From Chitinophagaceae bacterium (GTDB lineage: Bacteria > Bacteroidota > Bacteroidia > Chitinophagales > Chitinophagaceae), in the NCBI GenBank assembly GCA_004297075.1, contig SCVK01000396.1, positions 62,001 to 126,000 on the forward strand: a stretch of 64,000 nt of DNA, read 5' to 3'. The notes beneath the pieces were generated by a model. It was not told where the DNA came from. It saw only the letters and a program-made list of their open reading frames with translations, and did not search any database. The position numbers were made by a program, and so were the translations under genes. Within the stretch, counting starts at the first letter, position 1. The number at the start of each line of letters is the position of its first letter. Positions 1 to 9,191 of the stretch are shown here, in pieces.

Positions 1-2078
1 GGATACTTGTTGGTTACGGTAAACGCATTGATAATATTGCGGTAGAGTGCTGCGCTTAGATTTGCAGTAAAAGATTTCGACAACTCCTGTTGCAAAAATG
101 TTTCGATACCTGTAGCGCTGCTTCTTCCTGCATTCTGAAAAATATTATAGATAAGCGTATTGCCGGGGACAATAGTTGCGATCCTGGTGATGGTTGCATC
201 TGTAATTTTGTGGTATACCGAAGTGGTTAAATTTCCTTTGGTCCAGTTAAATTTATATCCCAGTTCAAATGTGTTGGTGAATTGTGGGCGCAGTGTTGGA
301 TTACCCACTTTCAATAATTCGGGTTCATCGTATTTCGGAAAGATCCTGATGTCTACTTCATTGGGGCGATCAACTCTCCTGTTATAAAACGCCGTCAATT
401 TATTGCGGCTATTAAGTTTATATCCAAAACGCACATTGGGAAAGGGTTGCGCGTAATCGTACCCATCTGAAGAGTAGGTGTTGTGATTTGGGTTGACCTC
501 GTAATCAACTTTCACATATTCCAGACGAAGCCCCGCTTCCAGTTCAATCCTGTTACTTTCAAATACATAGTTTCCATAAATGGCCGGAATGGTTTCCTTG
601 TAGTTGGCCCACCCGCCTGCATTGGCATCTATCGGCGAATTCAGTCCGGGGAAAAACTGCATGTTGGTTGGGATCGAACGGTAACGGAATTTCATCCCTG
701 TTTCGAGACGACCGTGTTTGAGTGGACGTATATAATCCACATTCAAATCTGAAACATGTTCATCGGAAAGAAGTTTAAACGCATCCTGTCCTGTGTAGGA
801 AGGCATGATATTGGTAAAGAAATATTTTTCATCTTCCCGGTGAAAAATATAATTGAAACCGGCGTGGAGTAAATGGCCCGGCTGTTTAAATTTATGCTGA
901 TAACCGGCTGATGCAACTGCCGTATATTTTACCTCATCTTCCAAAAACTGCCAAAGACGCAAACGTTGTGAAAAATCCTTGTTGAAATAAGGGATATCGC
1001 CATTGTCCAGTATCTTCTCACGGTTAAAATAGCCCGACACGGTAAAACTGTTTTGCGCATCTGGTGTCCAGTCGATTCCTGTTTTCACTGTAGCAAATGT
1101 GGTGGTACGATTTCGTTTCACCTGTTGGTTAATTACCGTGCCATCGGAATACGTTCTGTCTGAAAATTCATTCCGGTTCAGGGTTTGGGTATACAGCCAG
1201 TCACCTTGAAAAAAAGTATTGAGTTTATTTTTTCGGTAGTTGAGCGATACGGAAGGATTGAGTTTCGGCGTTGCGCTATACTGTGGCCTGATAGTGGGAA
1301 GATTTGCTTTCCGCTCCCATAACGCACCGAGACCGCCGGTGAAGCCGATCTTGCCATTAAAGCCTTCCTGCTTATTTTTTTTATAAATGATATTGATGAT
1401 CCCCGCATTTCCATTCGCATCGTACATGGCGGACGGATTATTAATTATTTCGATTCGTTCGATGGCAGAAGCTGGTAAATTATCCAGCCCCGTTTGCCCA
1501 TTAAATCCGGTAACTGCACTTTGTTTACCATCGATCAGTATGGCCACCTTATCATTACCTCTCAATTGAACCTTACCATCCTGCACAGTTACACCGGGTA
1601 AATTCTGCATTGCCTGTAAAACAGATCCGCCTGTCTGGCTGATGTTATTGCTGAGCGAAAACACTTTCTTATCCATTTTATCACTCACGCCATCTTTTTG
1701 TCTCGATGAACTAACGGTTACTTCAGTTAACAACTTCAGATCTTCCTTCAGTTCGATACTTCCCAAATCAAGGAAAGGACTCAGCGTTCCTACCACCATT
1801 TCTTGTTGGTGTTTTTTAAACCCTGCATATACCGCTTCCAGCACATATGCTCCGCTTTTTATGTTGTTCAGCGTAAACCGACCATCCTCATTGGTGATGG
1901 TTCCACCCATAAAACTGCTGTCGGACTTTGACTTCACTATAATATTCACGTAAGCCAACGCTGATTTGCTCTTCGCATCTCTTGTTAACCCGGATACAGT
2001 TACAACCGTTTGTGTAAAAGCACATATCGGAAATAAAAGAAAAGCAAGTATGCTGGCTATTTTACTTTTTCTATTCAT
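1..2078 (-). CDS. TonB-dependent outer-membrane receptor, C-terminus cut by window edge
   Basis: Outer-membrane beta-barrel receptor of the Bacteroidota OMP_b-brl_3 type; such proteins import or bind a ligand using TonB energy. Reading the minus strand from the ATG at 2078 gives about 692 codons with no stop before the edge. A signal peptide (about residues 1-22, ending AFTQ) is followed by a carboxypeptidase-regulatory-like domain (about 27-105, with the NEDGRF motif), a plug domain (about 115-235, with LPGVTVQDG, VAILIDGK and IERIEIINNPSA), and a barrel rich in aromatic strands. The segment around FYNRRVDRPN is typical of this barrel family. The final barrel strands lie outside the window. 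No SusD partner is seen nearby. The substrate cannot be inferred. Confidence 0.88.
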   Translation of the reverse strand, partial: MNRKSKIASILAFLLFPICAFTQTVVTVSGLTRDAKSKSALAYVNIIVKSKSDSSFMGGTITNEDGRFTLNNIKSGAYVLEAVYAGFKKHQQEMVVGTLSPFLDLGSIELKEDLKLLTEVTVSSSRQKDGVSDKMDKKVFSLSNNISQTGGSVLQAMQNLPGVTVQDGKVQLRGNDKVAILIDGKQSAVTGFNGQTGLDNLPASAIERIEIINNPSAMYDANGNAGIINIIYKKNKQEGFNGKIGFTGGLGALWERKANLPTIRPQYSATPKLNPSVSLNYRKNKLNTFFQGDWLYTQTLNRNEFSDRTYSDGTVINQQVKRNRTTTFATVKTGIDWTPDAQNSFTVSGYFNREKILDNGDIPYFNKDFSQRLRLWQFLEDEVKYTAVASAGYQHKFKQPGHLLHAGFNYIFHREDEKYFFTNIMPSYTGQDAFKLLSDEHVSDLNVDYIRPLKHGRLETGMKFRYRSIPTNMQFFPGLNSPIDANAGGWANYKETIPAIYGNYVFESNRIELEAGLRLEYVKVDYEVNPNHNTYSSDGYDYAQPFPNVRFGYKLNSRNKLTAFYNRRVDRPNEVDIRIFPKYDEPELLKVGNPTLRPQFTNTFELGYKFNWTKGNLTTSVYHKITDATITRIATIVPGNTLIYNIFQNAGRSSATGIETFLQQELSKSFTANLSAALYRNIINAFTVTNKY

Positions 2079-2129
2079 AAAACAAAATAAAAAACAAATT
2101 CTGTGGGAAATCTGTACTTGTGATCGTTA

Positions 2130-2732
2130 TTACCTATGATTTTGAGGCCATATTTTTTTCGTGAGCCATTCTGAAAGTAGCGCGCTGCCGGTACCTAATG
2201 CGGCGCCTGCGATCACATCACTGGGATAGTGCTGCCCAAGGTATAACCGTGAATACCCGACGCCCGTGGCCCAAGCAAAAGCCGGAACCGCAACATACCA
2301 TTTTTTATAATGGAGGCTAAGCGTCATCGCCGTTGCAAAAGCAAAGGACGTGTGTTGCGAAGGGAATGATAAACCTGTTTCGCTGTTACTAAATGGATGA
2401 ACATCGAGGGGATAAGTGATAAAAGGGCGGTCCCTGTTTATGGAATACTTCATCGCCTGGGTGAAGGCCAGAGACGTAAGAATACCGCCTGCGATATGCA
2501 AAGCGTCTGTCTTGCCCCCTGGATTTTTCTTGAAGTGGTTGACCAGGTACATACCTATCGGCAATCCTATGATCACCGGTGAAACTGACGAACTGAAACC
2601 CCGCCAAACGGAGCTGCCTGGCACATCAGGGTTGATGCCTTTGAGGATATTAATGTCCAGGTTCTGGGAGATACAGGTTGCTGAACAGAAAATAAACAAC
2701 AGCACAAAAAACAATCGGATCTGCGATATAGC
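2130..2732 (-). CDS. PAP2-family phosphatase
   Basis: Predicted phosphatidic-acid phosphatase type 2 / lipid phosphatase, a membrane or exported enzyme that removes phosphate from lipid phosphates or pyrophosphates. The three family motifs are visible in order: K-x6-RP (KYSINRDRP), the PSQH variant of PSGH, and SR-x5-H-x3-D (SRLYLGQHYPSD), which carries the catalytic histidines. The N-terminus is hydrophobic and ends in a signal-like segment (FCSATCISQ). I chose the ATG at 2732; an upstream TTG at 2765 would add 11 residues. It is divergent from the response-regulator gene at 2847, so the roughly 110-bp gap should hold promoters for both. Possible jobs are lipid A or undecaprenyl-pyrophosphate dephosphorylation; which one cannot be told. 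Confidence 0.87.
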   Translation of the reverse strand, partial: AISQIRLFFVLLFIFCSATCISQNLDINILKGINPDVPGSSVWRGFSSSVSPVIIGLPIGMYLVNHFKKNPGGKTDALHIAGGILTSLAFTQAMKYSINRDRPFITYPLDVHPFSNSETGLSFPSQHTSFAFATAMTLSLHYKKWYVAVPAFAWATGVGYSRLYLGQHYPSDVIAGAALGTGSALLSEWLTKKIWPQNHR

Positions 2733-2846
2733 CATAGGCAAAATAAAACCGGCATTTTGTGGCAAATCTGAATTCCGGTTAAAATTTCAGCTACAGATTT
2801 TCTACAGAATTATATAACTACTTTGTATGTGTAAAATGAACTGCAT

Positions 2847-3524
2847 TTGAAGATCCTGATCATTGAAGACGAAATTACACTCAACCAGAGCATGGTTGAG
2901 TTTCTCACTGCCGCAGGTTACCTGTGTGAATCCGTATTCAGTTACAAAGCGGCACTGGAGAAAATAGATTACCACAGTTATGATTGTATTGTGCTCGACA
3001 TCATGCTGCCTGGCGGCTCGGGACTGGATCTCCTGAATTATTTGAAACTCGACAAAAAAACAGAGGGTGTTATCATAGTTTCAGCACGAGGGGCTTTGGA
3101 GGATAAGATCGAGGGGTTGCAGCTTGGCGCCGATGATTACCTGATCAAACCCTTTCACCTGGCTGAGCTCAGTGTAAGGATCGCGGCAATCATTCGCCGG
3201 AAAAGTTTCAACGGGCAATCGATTGTGAGTGCGGGGGATATACAGATCGATACAGCCAGTAAGGCCGTAACAATCAACGGTAAGACTGTTGAACTTACGC
3301 AGAAAGAGTTTCAATTATTATTGTTCCTGGTGATCAACAAAAACCGGGTACTTTCTAAAAATACAATCGCCCAACATCTTTGGGGGGATGATATGGATTT
3401 CCCTGACAATTATGATTTTATCTATTCGCATATCAAGAACCTCCGTAAAAAAATGATTGCAGCAGGTGGTGAGGATTGCATCAAATCGATGTACGGCGAA
3501 GGTTATAAAATGCAGCTACCATGA
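2847..3524 (+). CDS. OmpR/PhoB-family response regulator
   Basis: DNA-binding response regulator of a two-component system. The receiver domain (about 1-120) shows the acidic pocket (IIEDE), the phospho-acceptor Asp near residue 51 in VLDIMLPGGSG, and the conserved Lys in YLIKPFH. The C-terminal winged helix (about 130-225) ends in the usual YGEGYK motif. The start is a TTG at 2847: the nearby ATG at 2836 runs into a stop within five codons, and the protein's first residues MKILIIEDE fit the family. It overlaps the kinase gene at 3521 by four bases (ATGA), so the pair is translationally coupled. Targets are unknown. Confidence 0.93.
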   Translation: MKILIIEDEITLNQSMVEFLTAAGYLCESVFSYKAALEKIDYHSYDCIVLDIMLPGGSGLDLLNYLKLDKKTEGVIIVSARGALEDKIEGLQLGADDYLIKPFHLAELSVRIAAIIRRKSFNGQSIVSAGDIQIDTASKAVTINGKTVELTQKEFQLLLFLVINKNRVLSKNTIAQHLWGDDMDFPDNYDFIYSHIKNLRKKMIAAGGEDCIKSMYGEGYKMQLP

Positions 3525-4789
3525 AACTATTTACAAAGTACAACCGTGTCAATATAACCACAACGATCATCACATTCCTTGTAGGCAGTATTGCATTTTA
3601 TTTTGTACTTGATTATGTACTTACCAGTCAACTGGATCGCGGTCTGCAAGTAGAACAAACAGAAATCACAGATTTTGTCAAAGAACACAACCGTCCGCCT
3701 GACGCACTGACCACCAAACACCAATGGACAGAAATTTCGCCGGCGGCTGAGCCGATTGCCCATCCAAAGCCACATACCACCGAAGCGTTTAATCAATTAG
3801 AGAAAGAAGTTGAGCCTGTACGTCAACTTGCTTTTACCATCCAGGCCGGGGGCAAACTATTTAAAGCCGTAGTCAACCAATCGAAAACAGAAACAGAGGA
3901 TCTTTTGCAGATGATCATATTTGTCATCATTTTAATGATTGCGCTTATACTGTTATCCAATTACCTGATCAACAGGAAACTCGTTACGGCATTATGGAAA
4001 CCTTTTTATACAACGATTGCAACCATCAAGGATTACAAGCTGTCTGAAAAGAGGGCCCTGCAACTTCCGCACGAAAAACTGGATGAACTGGACCTGCTCA
4101 ATACGAGCCTGAATACGATGACAGAACGTATACACCAGGATTACCTTGCCTTGAAAACGTTCACAGAAAATGCATCGCATGAAATGCAGACGCCCCTTGC
4201 AGTGATCCGATCCAAAGTGGAATCGCTGTTACAATACGCAGAAGGAAAAGAAATGGTTGTTCAACAATTGATGACCATTGAAGACGCCACTTTAAAATTA
4301 TCAAGGCTCCATCAATCCCTGCTGTTACTTACTAAACTGGAGAACCGGCAATTTGAATTAAGTGAATCGGTGGATCTGACATACATCCTGAAAACCAAAC
4401 TTGATGAGAGAGAATCATTGATCAATGCAAGAGAATTGATCGTAGATACGACAGCCGACCAGGTGACATTGAGTTTTCACCAGCATCTTGCAGAGATCAT
4501 GATCAATAACCTGCTGAATAATGTGATCAGGTATACCCCCTTACGTGGAACTGTTTACATCAAGCTGCATTCAGATGCTTTGTCCATAAAAAACTATGCT
4601 TCGGATGGGCCTTTAAATACGGAAAGATTATTTCAACGCTTTTACAAAGAAGAACAGTCTGCAGAGAGTACAGGACTCGGACTTGCGATCGTAAAAGAAA
4701 TCTGTTTACTGGCCGGCTTCGGGATTCAATACAGGTATGCTAATCACGAACACGAGTTCATCATTCATTTTAAACCTGAACAGAAATAA
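3521..4789 (+). CDS. Sensor histidine kinase, partner of the upstream regulator
   Basis: Membrane sensor kinase, 422 residues. TM1 is at about 12-34, then an extracytoplasmic segment of about 90 residues, TM2 at about 128-150 (IIFVIILMIALILL), then a HAMP-like linker. The HisKA domain carries the phospho-accepting His in NASHEMQTPLAVI (about residue 215). The ATPase domain keeps the N box (INNLLNNVIRYT) and a G box (TGLGLAIVKEI), but the stretch between them is short, so the domain is compact as in many Bacteroidota kinases. It overlaps the response regulator by four bases. A PepSY-like secreted protein lies 53 bp downstream and may belong to the regulon. The signal is unknown. Confidence 0.92.
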   Translation: MKLFTKYNRVNITTTIITFLVGSIAFYFVLDYVLTSQLDRGLQVEQTEITDFVKEHNRPPDALTTKHQWTEISPAAEPIAHPKPHTTEAFNQLEKEVEPVRQLAFTIQAGGKLFKAVVNQSKTETEDLLQMIIFVIILMIALILLSNYLINRKLVTALWKPFYTTIATIKDYKLSEKRALQLPHEKLDELDLLNTSLNTMTERIHQDYLALKTFTENASHEMQTPLAVIRSKVESLLQYAEGKEMVVQQLMTIEDATLKLSRLHQSLLLLTKLENRQFELSESVDLTYILKTKLDERESLINARELIVDTTADQVTLSFHQHLAEIMINNLLNNVIRYTPLRGTVYIKLHSDALSIKNYASDGPLNTERLFQRFYKEEQSAESTGLGLAIVKEICLLAGFGIQYRYANHEHEFIIHFKPEQK

Positions 4790-4842
4790 AATTCAGAATG
4801 TCAACAAAATGACGTCTTAGGTTTGAGTAAAAATAAACTATC

Positions 4843-5262
4843 ATGAAAAAAATCTTATTGGCGGTTGCATTGCTTATCACCATCGCAGTTATTGCGCAGA
4901 AAACAGGCGGCACACCCGATGCAGCCAAAACAGCTTTCAACAAAGCTTATCCAGCCGCGACAAAAGTTAAATGGGAAAAAGAAGATGGGAATTACGAAGT
5001 ATCCTTTACGTTGAATGGAAAGGAAGCCTCGGCGATCTATGATGGCAAAGGTGTATTGATGGAATCAGAGCAGGAAATGAAAGCGAGTGAGCTGCCAGGG
5101 GTAATTCTTGCCTACATGAAAGAACATTACAAGGGTGTTACAGTAAAGGGAGCAGCTAAAATTACAAAAGCCAATGGCTCCGTGAACTATGAAGCTGCTA
5201 TTAAGGGAAAAGATGCGCTGTTTGACGCGAACGGTAAATTTCTGAAAGAAGTCAAAGATTAG
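4843..5262 (+). CDS. PepSY-like (BLIP-fold) secreted protein
   Basis: Small exported protein, 139 residues, with a clear signal peptide (MKKILLAVALLITIAVIAQ). The rest resembles the PepSY-like putative beta-lactamase-inhibitor family common in Bacteroidota: two repeats built around AFNKAYPAATKVKWEKEDGNYEV and a second half (YEAAIKGKDALFDANGKFLKE). These proteins sit in the periplasm; their function is not established. The gene follows the two-component pair at a short distance, which suggests envelope-stress or sensing context (inference). A hairpin terminator lies 116 bp downstream. Confidence 0.75.
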   Translation: MKKILLAVALLITIAVIAQKTGGTPDAAKTAFNKAYPAATKVKWEKEDGNYEVSFTLNGKEASAIYDGKGVLMESEQEMKASELPGVILAYMKEHYKGVTVKGAAKITKANGSVNYEAAIKGKDALFDANGKFLKEVKD

Positions 5263-5377
5263 TCAGTCATATCACCTGATCGGATTGCCATGAATACCCG
5301 GACAAGCGGCTGCCACCGGGTTAAAACCATTCATATTGCCCGTCCGGGTGGCTGGGATTATCCGGCATCTGATCCGG

Positions 5378-5404
5378 GAGTTCCGTGGATGCGGAACTCT
5401 TTAT
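5378..5404 (+). terminator. Hairpin terminator after the PepSY-like gene
   Basis: An 8-bp perfect stem (gagttccg at 5378-5385, cggaactc at 5392-5399) with a 6-nt loop is followed by a T-rich stretch (tttatattt). It stands between the PepSY-like gene and the EamA gene and probably ends the upstream transcript. The T tract is interrupted, so strength is uncertain. Confidence 0.55.
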
Positions 5405-5432
5405 ATTTCTTCAATTCGTAAAAATATAGATC

Positions 5433-5846
5433 ATGTGGTGGATTTACGCGCTGCTTTCCGCCTTGTTTGCTGCCCTTACCGCCATCTTTGCAAAAGTGGG
5501 GATTGCAGGGATTAACAGCAATCTTGCAACTGCCATCAGGACACTTGTGGTGCTGGTCCTTGCCTGGGCAATCGTTTTTGCCCGTGGCGAGCAAAAGAAT
5601 ATCTTAAGTCTTTCAAGACACAATTTACTCTTCCTCGTTATTTCAGGACTTGCAACCGGGCTGTCCTGGATCTTTTATTTTAAGGCATTGCAGGTGGGGA
5701 AAGTTTCACAGGTTGCGCCGGTTGACAAATTGAGCGTAGCATTGGCAATCATCTTTTCAGCTGTTTTTTTAAAAGAAGTGCTTACCATTAAGATAATAGT
5801 CGGTGCAGCACTCATAATTGCAGGCGCGTTGGTACTGATTTTGTAA
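5433..5846 (+). CDS. EamA-type (DMT superfamily) small transporter
   Basis: Hydrophobic 137-residue membrane protein with about five helices, matching a single EamA repeat: N-terminal MWWIYALLSALFAALTAIFAKVGI, the basic residue cluster in NLATAIRT, GLSWIFYFKALQ, the APVDKLS motif, and a C-terminal helix IVGAALIIAGALVLIL. Single-repeat members of the drug/metabolite transporter superfamily act as dimers and move small metabolites or drugs; the substrate is unknown. It stands alone between a terminator and the receptor gene at 5919. Confidence 0.87.
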   Translation: MWWIYALLSALFAALTAIFAKVGIAGINSNLATAIRTLVVLVLAWAIVFARGEQKNILSLSRHNLLFLVISGLATGLSWIFYFKALQVGKVSQVAPVDKLSVALAIIFSAVFLKEVLTIKIIVGAALIIAGALVLIL

Positions 5847-5918
5847 TTTTTATTTTTCCTCCTGCTATCCAAATTCTCCACAGATTTACCGTATACATTC
5901 GTTTGCACAACACCCGCT

Positions 5919-8330
5919 ATGACAAATAAAATACCTGCTGTCTTTCTATTTTGCTTTTCACTGTTTTCGGTTGCCGCACAGCAACAGGCATCGACGGTAT
6001 TGGGTGTTATTGTCGATAAGGCTTCAAAAACTCCCATAGAGTTTGCCAATGTAGCGTTACTGAATGCAAACGACAGCGCAATGATCAAAGGAACTGTAAC
6101 CGACAGCAAAGGAAAATTTTCATTTGGCCAGGTGCAAAGCGGAAAGTACCTGTTAAGGTATAGTTTCATCGGTTATGAAAAAACAATGATGGCGGTAACT
6201 GCTGATAACGGACGCATCAATCTTGGATTACTACCCATCACCTTGCTAAACGGATCACTGGACAATGTTACTGTAACAACTACCAAACCATTGCTCAATA
6301 CTTCCATCGACCGGAAATCATATGATGTTACAAAAGATATCATGGCGCAAAGCGGAACGGCGAGTGATGTACTTAAAAACGTACCCTCTGTTGAAGTAGA
6401 TATCGAAGGCAATGTAAGTTTACGCGGTTCAGGAGATGTCATGATCCTCATCAACGGGCGTACTTCGCCGCTGCTGGGGAAAATGAACAAAGCCGAAGTG
6501 CTCCAGCAGTTCCCTGCAAACACCATAGAAAGAATTGAAGTGATCACCAATCCTTCCGCACGTTATAAACCGGATGGCACCTCAGGCATTATCAATATCG
6601 TTTTGAAAAAAAGCATGAAAGGTGGATGGAACGGTTCAGTGACCGGTAATGTGGGAAACCGCGACCGTTACAACACAAGTGCAACACTCAACTATAAACC
6701 AGGCAAACTCAATATTTTCGGCAACTACGGTTTGCGCCAGGACAATCGTTTGCGGACCATTACAACCAGCCGTGAATACCTTGATGCAACAACGCATGCC
6801 ACCAGTGGTTATTATTCCGAAGAGGGAAGTTCCGTTACCAAACCCCTTACCCATCTGGCTACAATTGGTTTCAGCTACGCACCGGACAAAAACAACAGTT
6901 TTGGCCTGTCAGGCAATTACCAGAACCGGGACCAGTTAAAAAACGATATCAACACAAAGATTTTTTCTGATAAAAATCATGCTTATACCAGCTATTTTGA
7001 TCGTCTTCGCGTGGACCCTGAAACCGAAAAAGAAAAAGATGCAACCGCATTTTACGAACACAATTTTCCGGGTGAAGATCATACTCTTCGCGTAGAGTTC
7101 AATGTGTCTTCTTCCAAAGAAGTCGAAAATAACGCTTACAAAAATGTCTATCATGCTCCGGGTATCAGTACCTCGCTTGACAACAACCGCATTTTCCAGG
7201 GAGATGATCAGCAACAGCTGACCATCGACTACTCACATGTTATCAATGAAAGTTCCAAGCTGGAAGCTGGGTATTCGGGGTCTTTCAACCAGCAGGATTT
7301 CAATTTTTATTTTGAAAATTACGACAACAGTACGGCTAAGTTTCTTGCAGATAAAATCAAAACCAATCAATTCCTGTTTAACCAGTCGATCCATGCACTT
7401 TACGGGACCTACCAGAAGAACTTTAAGAAGCTTGGATATTCGCTAGGCCTTCGCCTAGAAGAAGCCATCGTTAAAGGATACCAGGTAACCAAGGACACTT
7501 CGATTAAAAACGATTACCTGAAAGTCTATCCAACCATTCACCTCGCATACGAATTAAATGGCACAAGCCAGCTGCAATTAAACTACAGCCGCAGGGTACA
7601 CCGCCCCGAAGGCGATGACATCAATCCTTTCCCGGAATACCAGGATCCTTATAATGTAAGAGCGGGTAATGCAAAATTATTGCCCGAGATCATTCATTCC
7701 GTTGAATTCGGGTACAAATGGCAGAACAAGAACTTTTCTTTTGTACCGAGTTTATACTATCGCTATAAACAAAATGGATTTACGCAGGTAACTGTTGCAC
7801 TCAATGACAGCGTACTACTCACTACACAGCAGAATCTTTCAAACGATCAGTCTGCAGGATTGGAACTGATATTTTCAGCAAAAGCGGGTAAGTTCTTTTC
7901 ATCAAATCTCAGTACCAACTTTTTTTACAACCAGATCAACGCTTCCAACTTAGGGTATTTTGATAAAAAAACGATTATCTCTTTCAGCACCAATTTCAAC
8001 AGCACCTTTACGCTTACGCCAACAACAATGATACAGCTGAGCGCTAACTATCGTTCAGCACGGCTTACCCCTCAAGGGAAGAACTATCCATCTTTTGTCC
8101 TCAATACTGGTATCAGGCAGGATGTGCTCAAGAAAAAAGTTTCCATCATCCTGGCTATCTCAGATGTTCTGAAATCACAGCAGCAGAAATCAGAACTAAA
8201 TACTTCTTACTTGAAGCAAACCAGTGTTCGCAGGGCAGACCAGCCGGTGATTTATTTAGGAGTTGGTTATCGATTTGGAAAGCTGATTAAAAAACCGGAG
8301 GACAAACTCTTATTCGATAATGCGCAATAA
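5919..8330 (+). CDS. TonB-dependent receptor / outer-membrane beta-barrel protein
   Basis: Complete 803-residue outer-membrane protein. Signal peptide at about 1-21 (ending SVAAQQ), carboxypeptidase-regulatory-like beta domain at about 25-105 (IVDKASKTPIEFANV, SKGKFSF), plug at about 110-235 (SDVLKNVPSVEVD, GDVMILINGR, IERIEVITNPSARYKPDG), then a barrel to residue 803 with the NYSRRVHRPEGDDINPFPEY segment typical of the OMP_b-brl_3 family. It is the same family as the truncated receptor at the left edge but clearly not a close copy. The ligand is unknown. The short N-terminal part lacks an STN domain, so sigma/anti-sigma signalling through it is not expected. Confidence 0.88.
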   Translation: MTNKIPAVFLFCFSLFSVAAQQQASTVLGVIVDKASKTPIEFANVALLNANDSAMIKGTVTDSKGKFSFGQVQSGKYLLRYSFIGYEKTMMAVTADNGRINLGLLPITLLNGSLDNVTVTTTKPLLNTSIDRKSYDVTKDIMAQSGTASDVLKNVPSVEVDIEGNVSLRGSGDVMILINGRTSPLLGKMNKAEVLQQFPANTIERIEVITNPSARYKPDGTSGIINIVLKKSMKGGWNGSVTGNVGNRDRYNTSATLNYKPGKLNIFGNYGLRQDNRLRTITTSREYLDATTHATSGYYSEEGSSVTKPLTHLATIGFSYAPDKNNSFGLSGNYQNRDQLKNDINTKIFSDKNHAYTSYFDRLRVDPETEKEKDATAFYEHNFPGEDHTLRVEFNVSSSKEVENNAYKNVYHAPGISTSLDNNRIFQGDDQQQLTIDYSHVINESSKLEAGYSGSFNQQDFNFYFENYDNSTAKFLADKIKTNQFLFNQSIHALYGTYQKNFKKLGYSLGLRLEEAIVKGYQVTKDTSIKNDYLKVYPTIHLAYELNGTSQLQLNYSRRVHRPEGDDINPFPEYQDPYNVRAGNAKLLPEIIHSVEFGYKWQNKNFSFVPSLYYRYKQNGFTQVTVALNDSVLLTTQQNLSNDQSAGLELIFSAKAGKFFSSNLSTNFFYNQINASNLGYFDKKTIISFSTNFNSTFTLTPTTMIQLSANYRSARLTPQGKNYPSFVLNTGIRQDVLKKKVSIILAISDVLKSQQQKSELNTSYLKQTSVRRADQPVIYLGVGYRFGKLIKKPEDKLLFDNAQ

Positions 8331-8429
8331 TTTCACTTAACCATGGCAAAAGTTGTGCACCATTTTAAAAATTTTTCATCTACTGTCTTTGTTTTTATGG
8401 TTATTAACGTAAGTATTTTATATATGCAT

Positions 8430-8789
8430 CTATCCGAATGATGATTGAGAGCAACAGTCCACCTGCAATAATGATAAATATTTATTTGATCTGCGGACAC
8501 CGGCTGAAGTTGATGGGGTTATACCAAAAGCGAAAAAACTCCCTGTGAGGGAACTGTCAGAGGCGATATTGAGTGGTTTGCTTACCCGTACCTGTGGAAG
8601 AAAGGCATGTTTTGTTTCGTTAACAGATGCTTTTGCAGCATCCACCAAAGCCATTTTTTGTTTCAATAACGGTATATGTTCGCTTGATGCATTCACCAGT
8701 TCCTGTAAAGTATATTGCTTTTGCGCAGTGTCAAAATTTAAAAAGACCTGAATAGCAAAAAATGCCAGACAAAGGATAATTACCGGCAA
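8430..8789 (-). pseudogene. TolC-family outer-membrane efflux protein, N-terminal remnant
   Basis: The encoded peptide keeps the N-terminal signature of TolC-family proteins: a hydrophobic export-like start, then TLQELVNASSEHIPLLKQK and ASVNETKHAFLPQV, followed by a glycine/serine stretch (SLTGSFFAFGITPSTSAG) that also occurs in Bacteroidota TolC proteins. It then breaks off after about 105 residues, whereas full-length members run to 400-500. There is no in-frame ATG; the best start is a TTG after an upstream stop. I therefore read it as a decayed fragment. No RND or HlyD partner genes remain beside it. Confidence 0.68.
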
Positions 8790-8885
8790 TTTTATGAACC
8801 AGTTAAGAAACCTTTTCTATGCCTGTACTATTAGCTATTCTGCTGTTTGGACTACTTTTTTGGATTCTCGTGGTTGCCTTACCGC

Positions 8886-9191
8886 TCATTTTGATTGTTC
8901 AAGAATAATCACTCTTTCTTTCGATACCCTGGGGGTGAGGACAAGCGTATAATTACCTTCCTCACCTTGAACTGATACCAGATAATCCTCGGCAACTTCG
9001 AGGGGATGGGTATTCATGATAACCAAAGCGCCGGTGTGGCGTTCGAGGTAAAGGAGATATTGGGTTACCGGTATGTTATTGATCGTAATCGTTGTATCGT
9101 TAAAATGCCAGCTAGTGCCGTCAACAGCATGGAATTTTTTTGTATCAACAAGTATCTTTTGTAATCCTTCGTAATCTATAACACTGGGTTA
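8886..9191 (-). pseudogene. Open frame fragment downstream of the methyltransferase, no start codon
   Basis: Minus-strand frame of about 100 codons, open directly after the methyltransferase stop (same frame) and ending TGA at 8886-8888. It reads as credible beta-rich protein (ITINNIPVTQYLLYLERHTG, YTLVLTPRVSKERVIIL), yet has no ATG, GTG or TTG near its beginning. It may be the tail of a lost gene, or a read-through extension of the methyltransferase. The family is not recognised. The small overlap with hydrophobic codons on the other strand is probably chance. Confidence 0.35.

Noticed and set aside
8343-8441. 32-codon plus-strand frame with a hydrophobic centre after the receptor gene
   Set aside because: Too short, no clear ribosome site and overlaps the TolC remnant on the other strand; may be chance.
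8819-8908. 29-codon hydrophobic plus-strand frame
   Set aside because: Resembles a small membrane peptide, but it lies in a decayed region with no supporting context.
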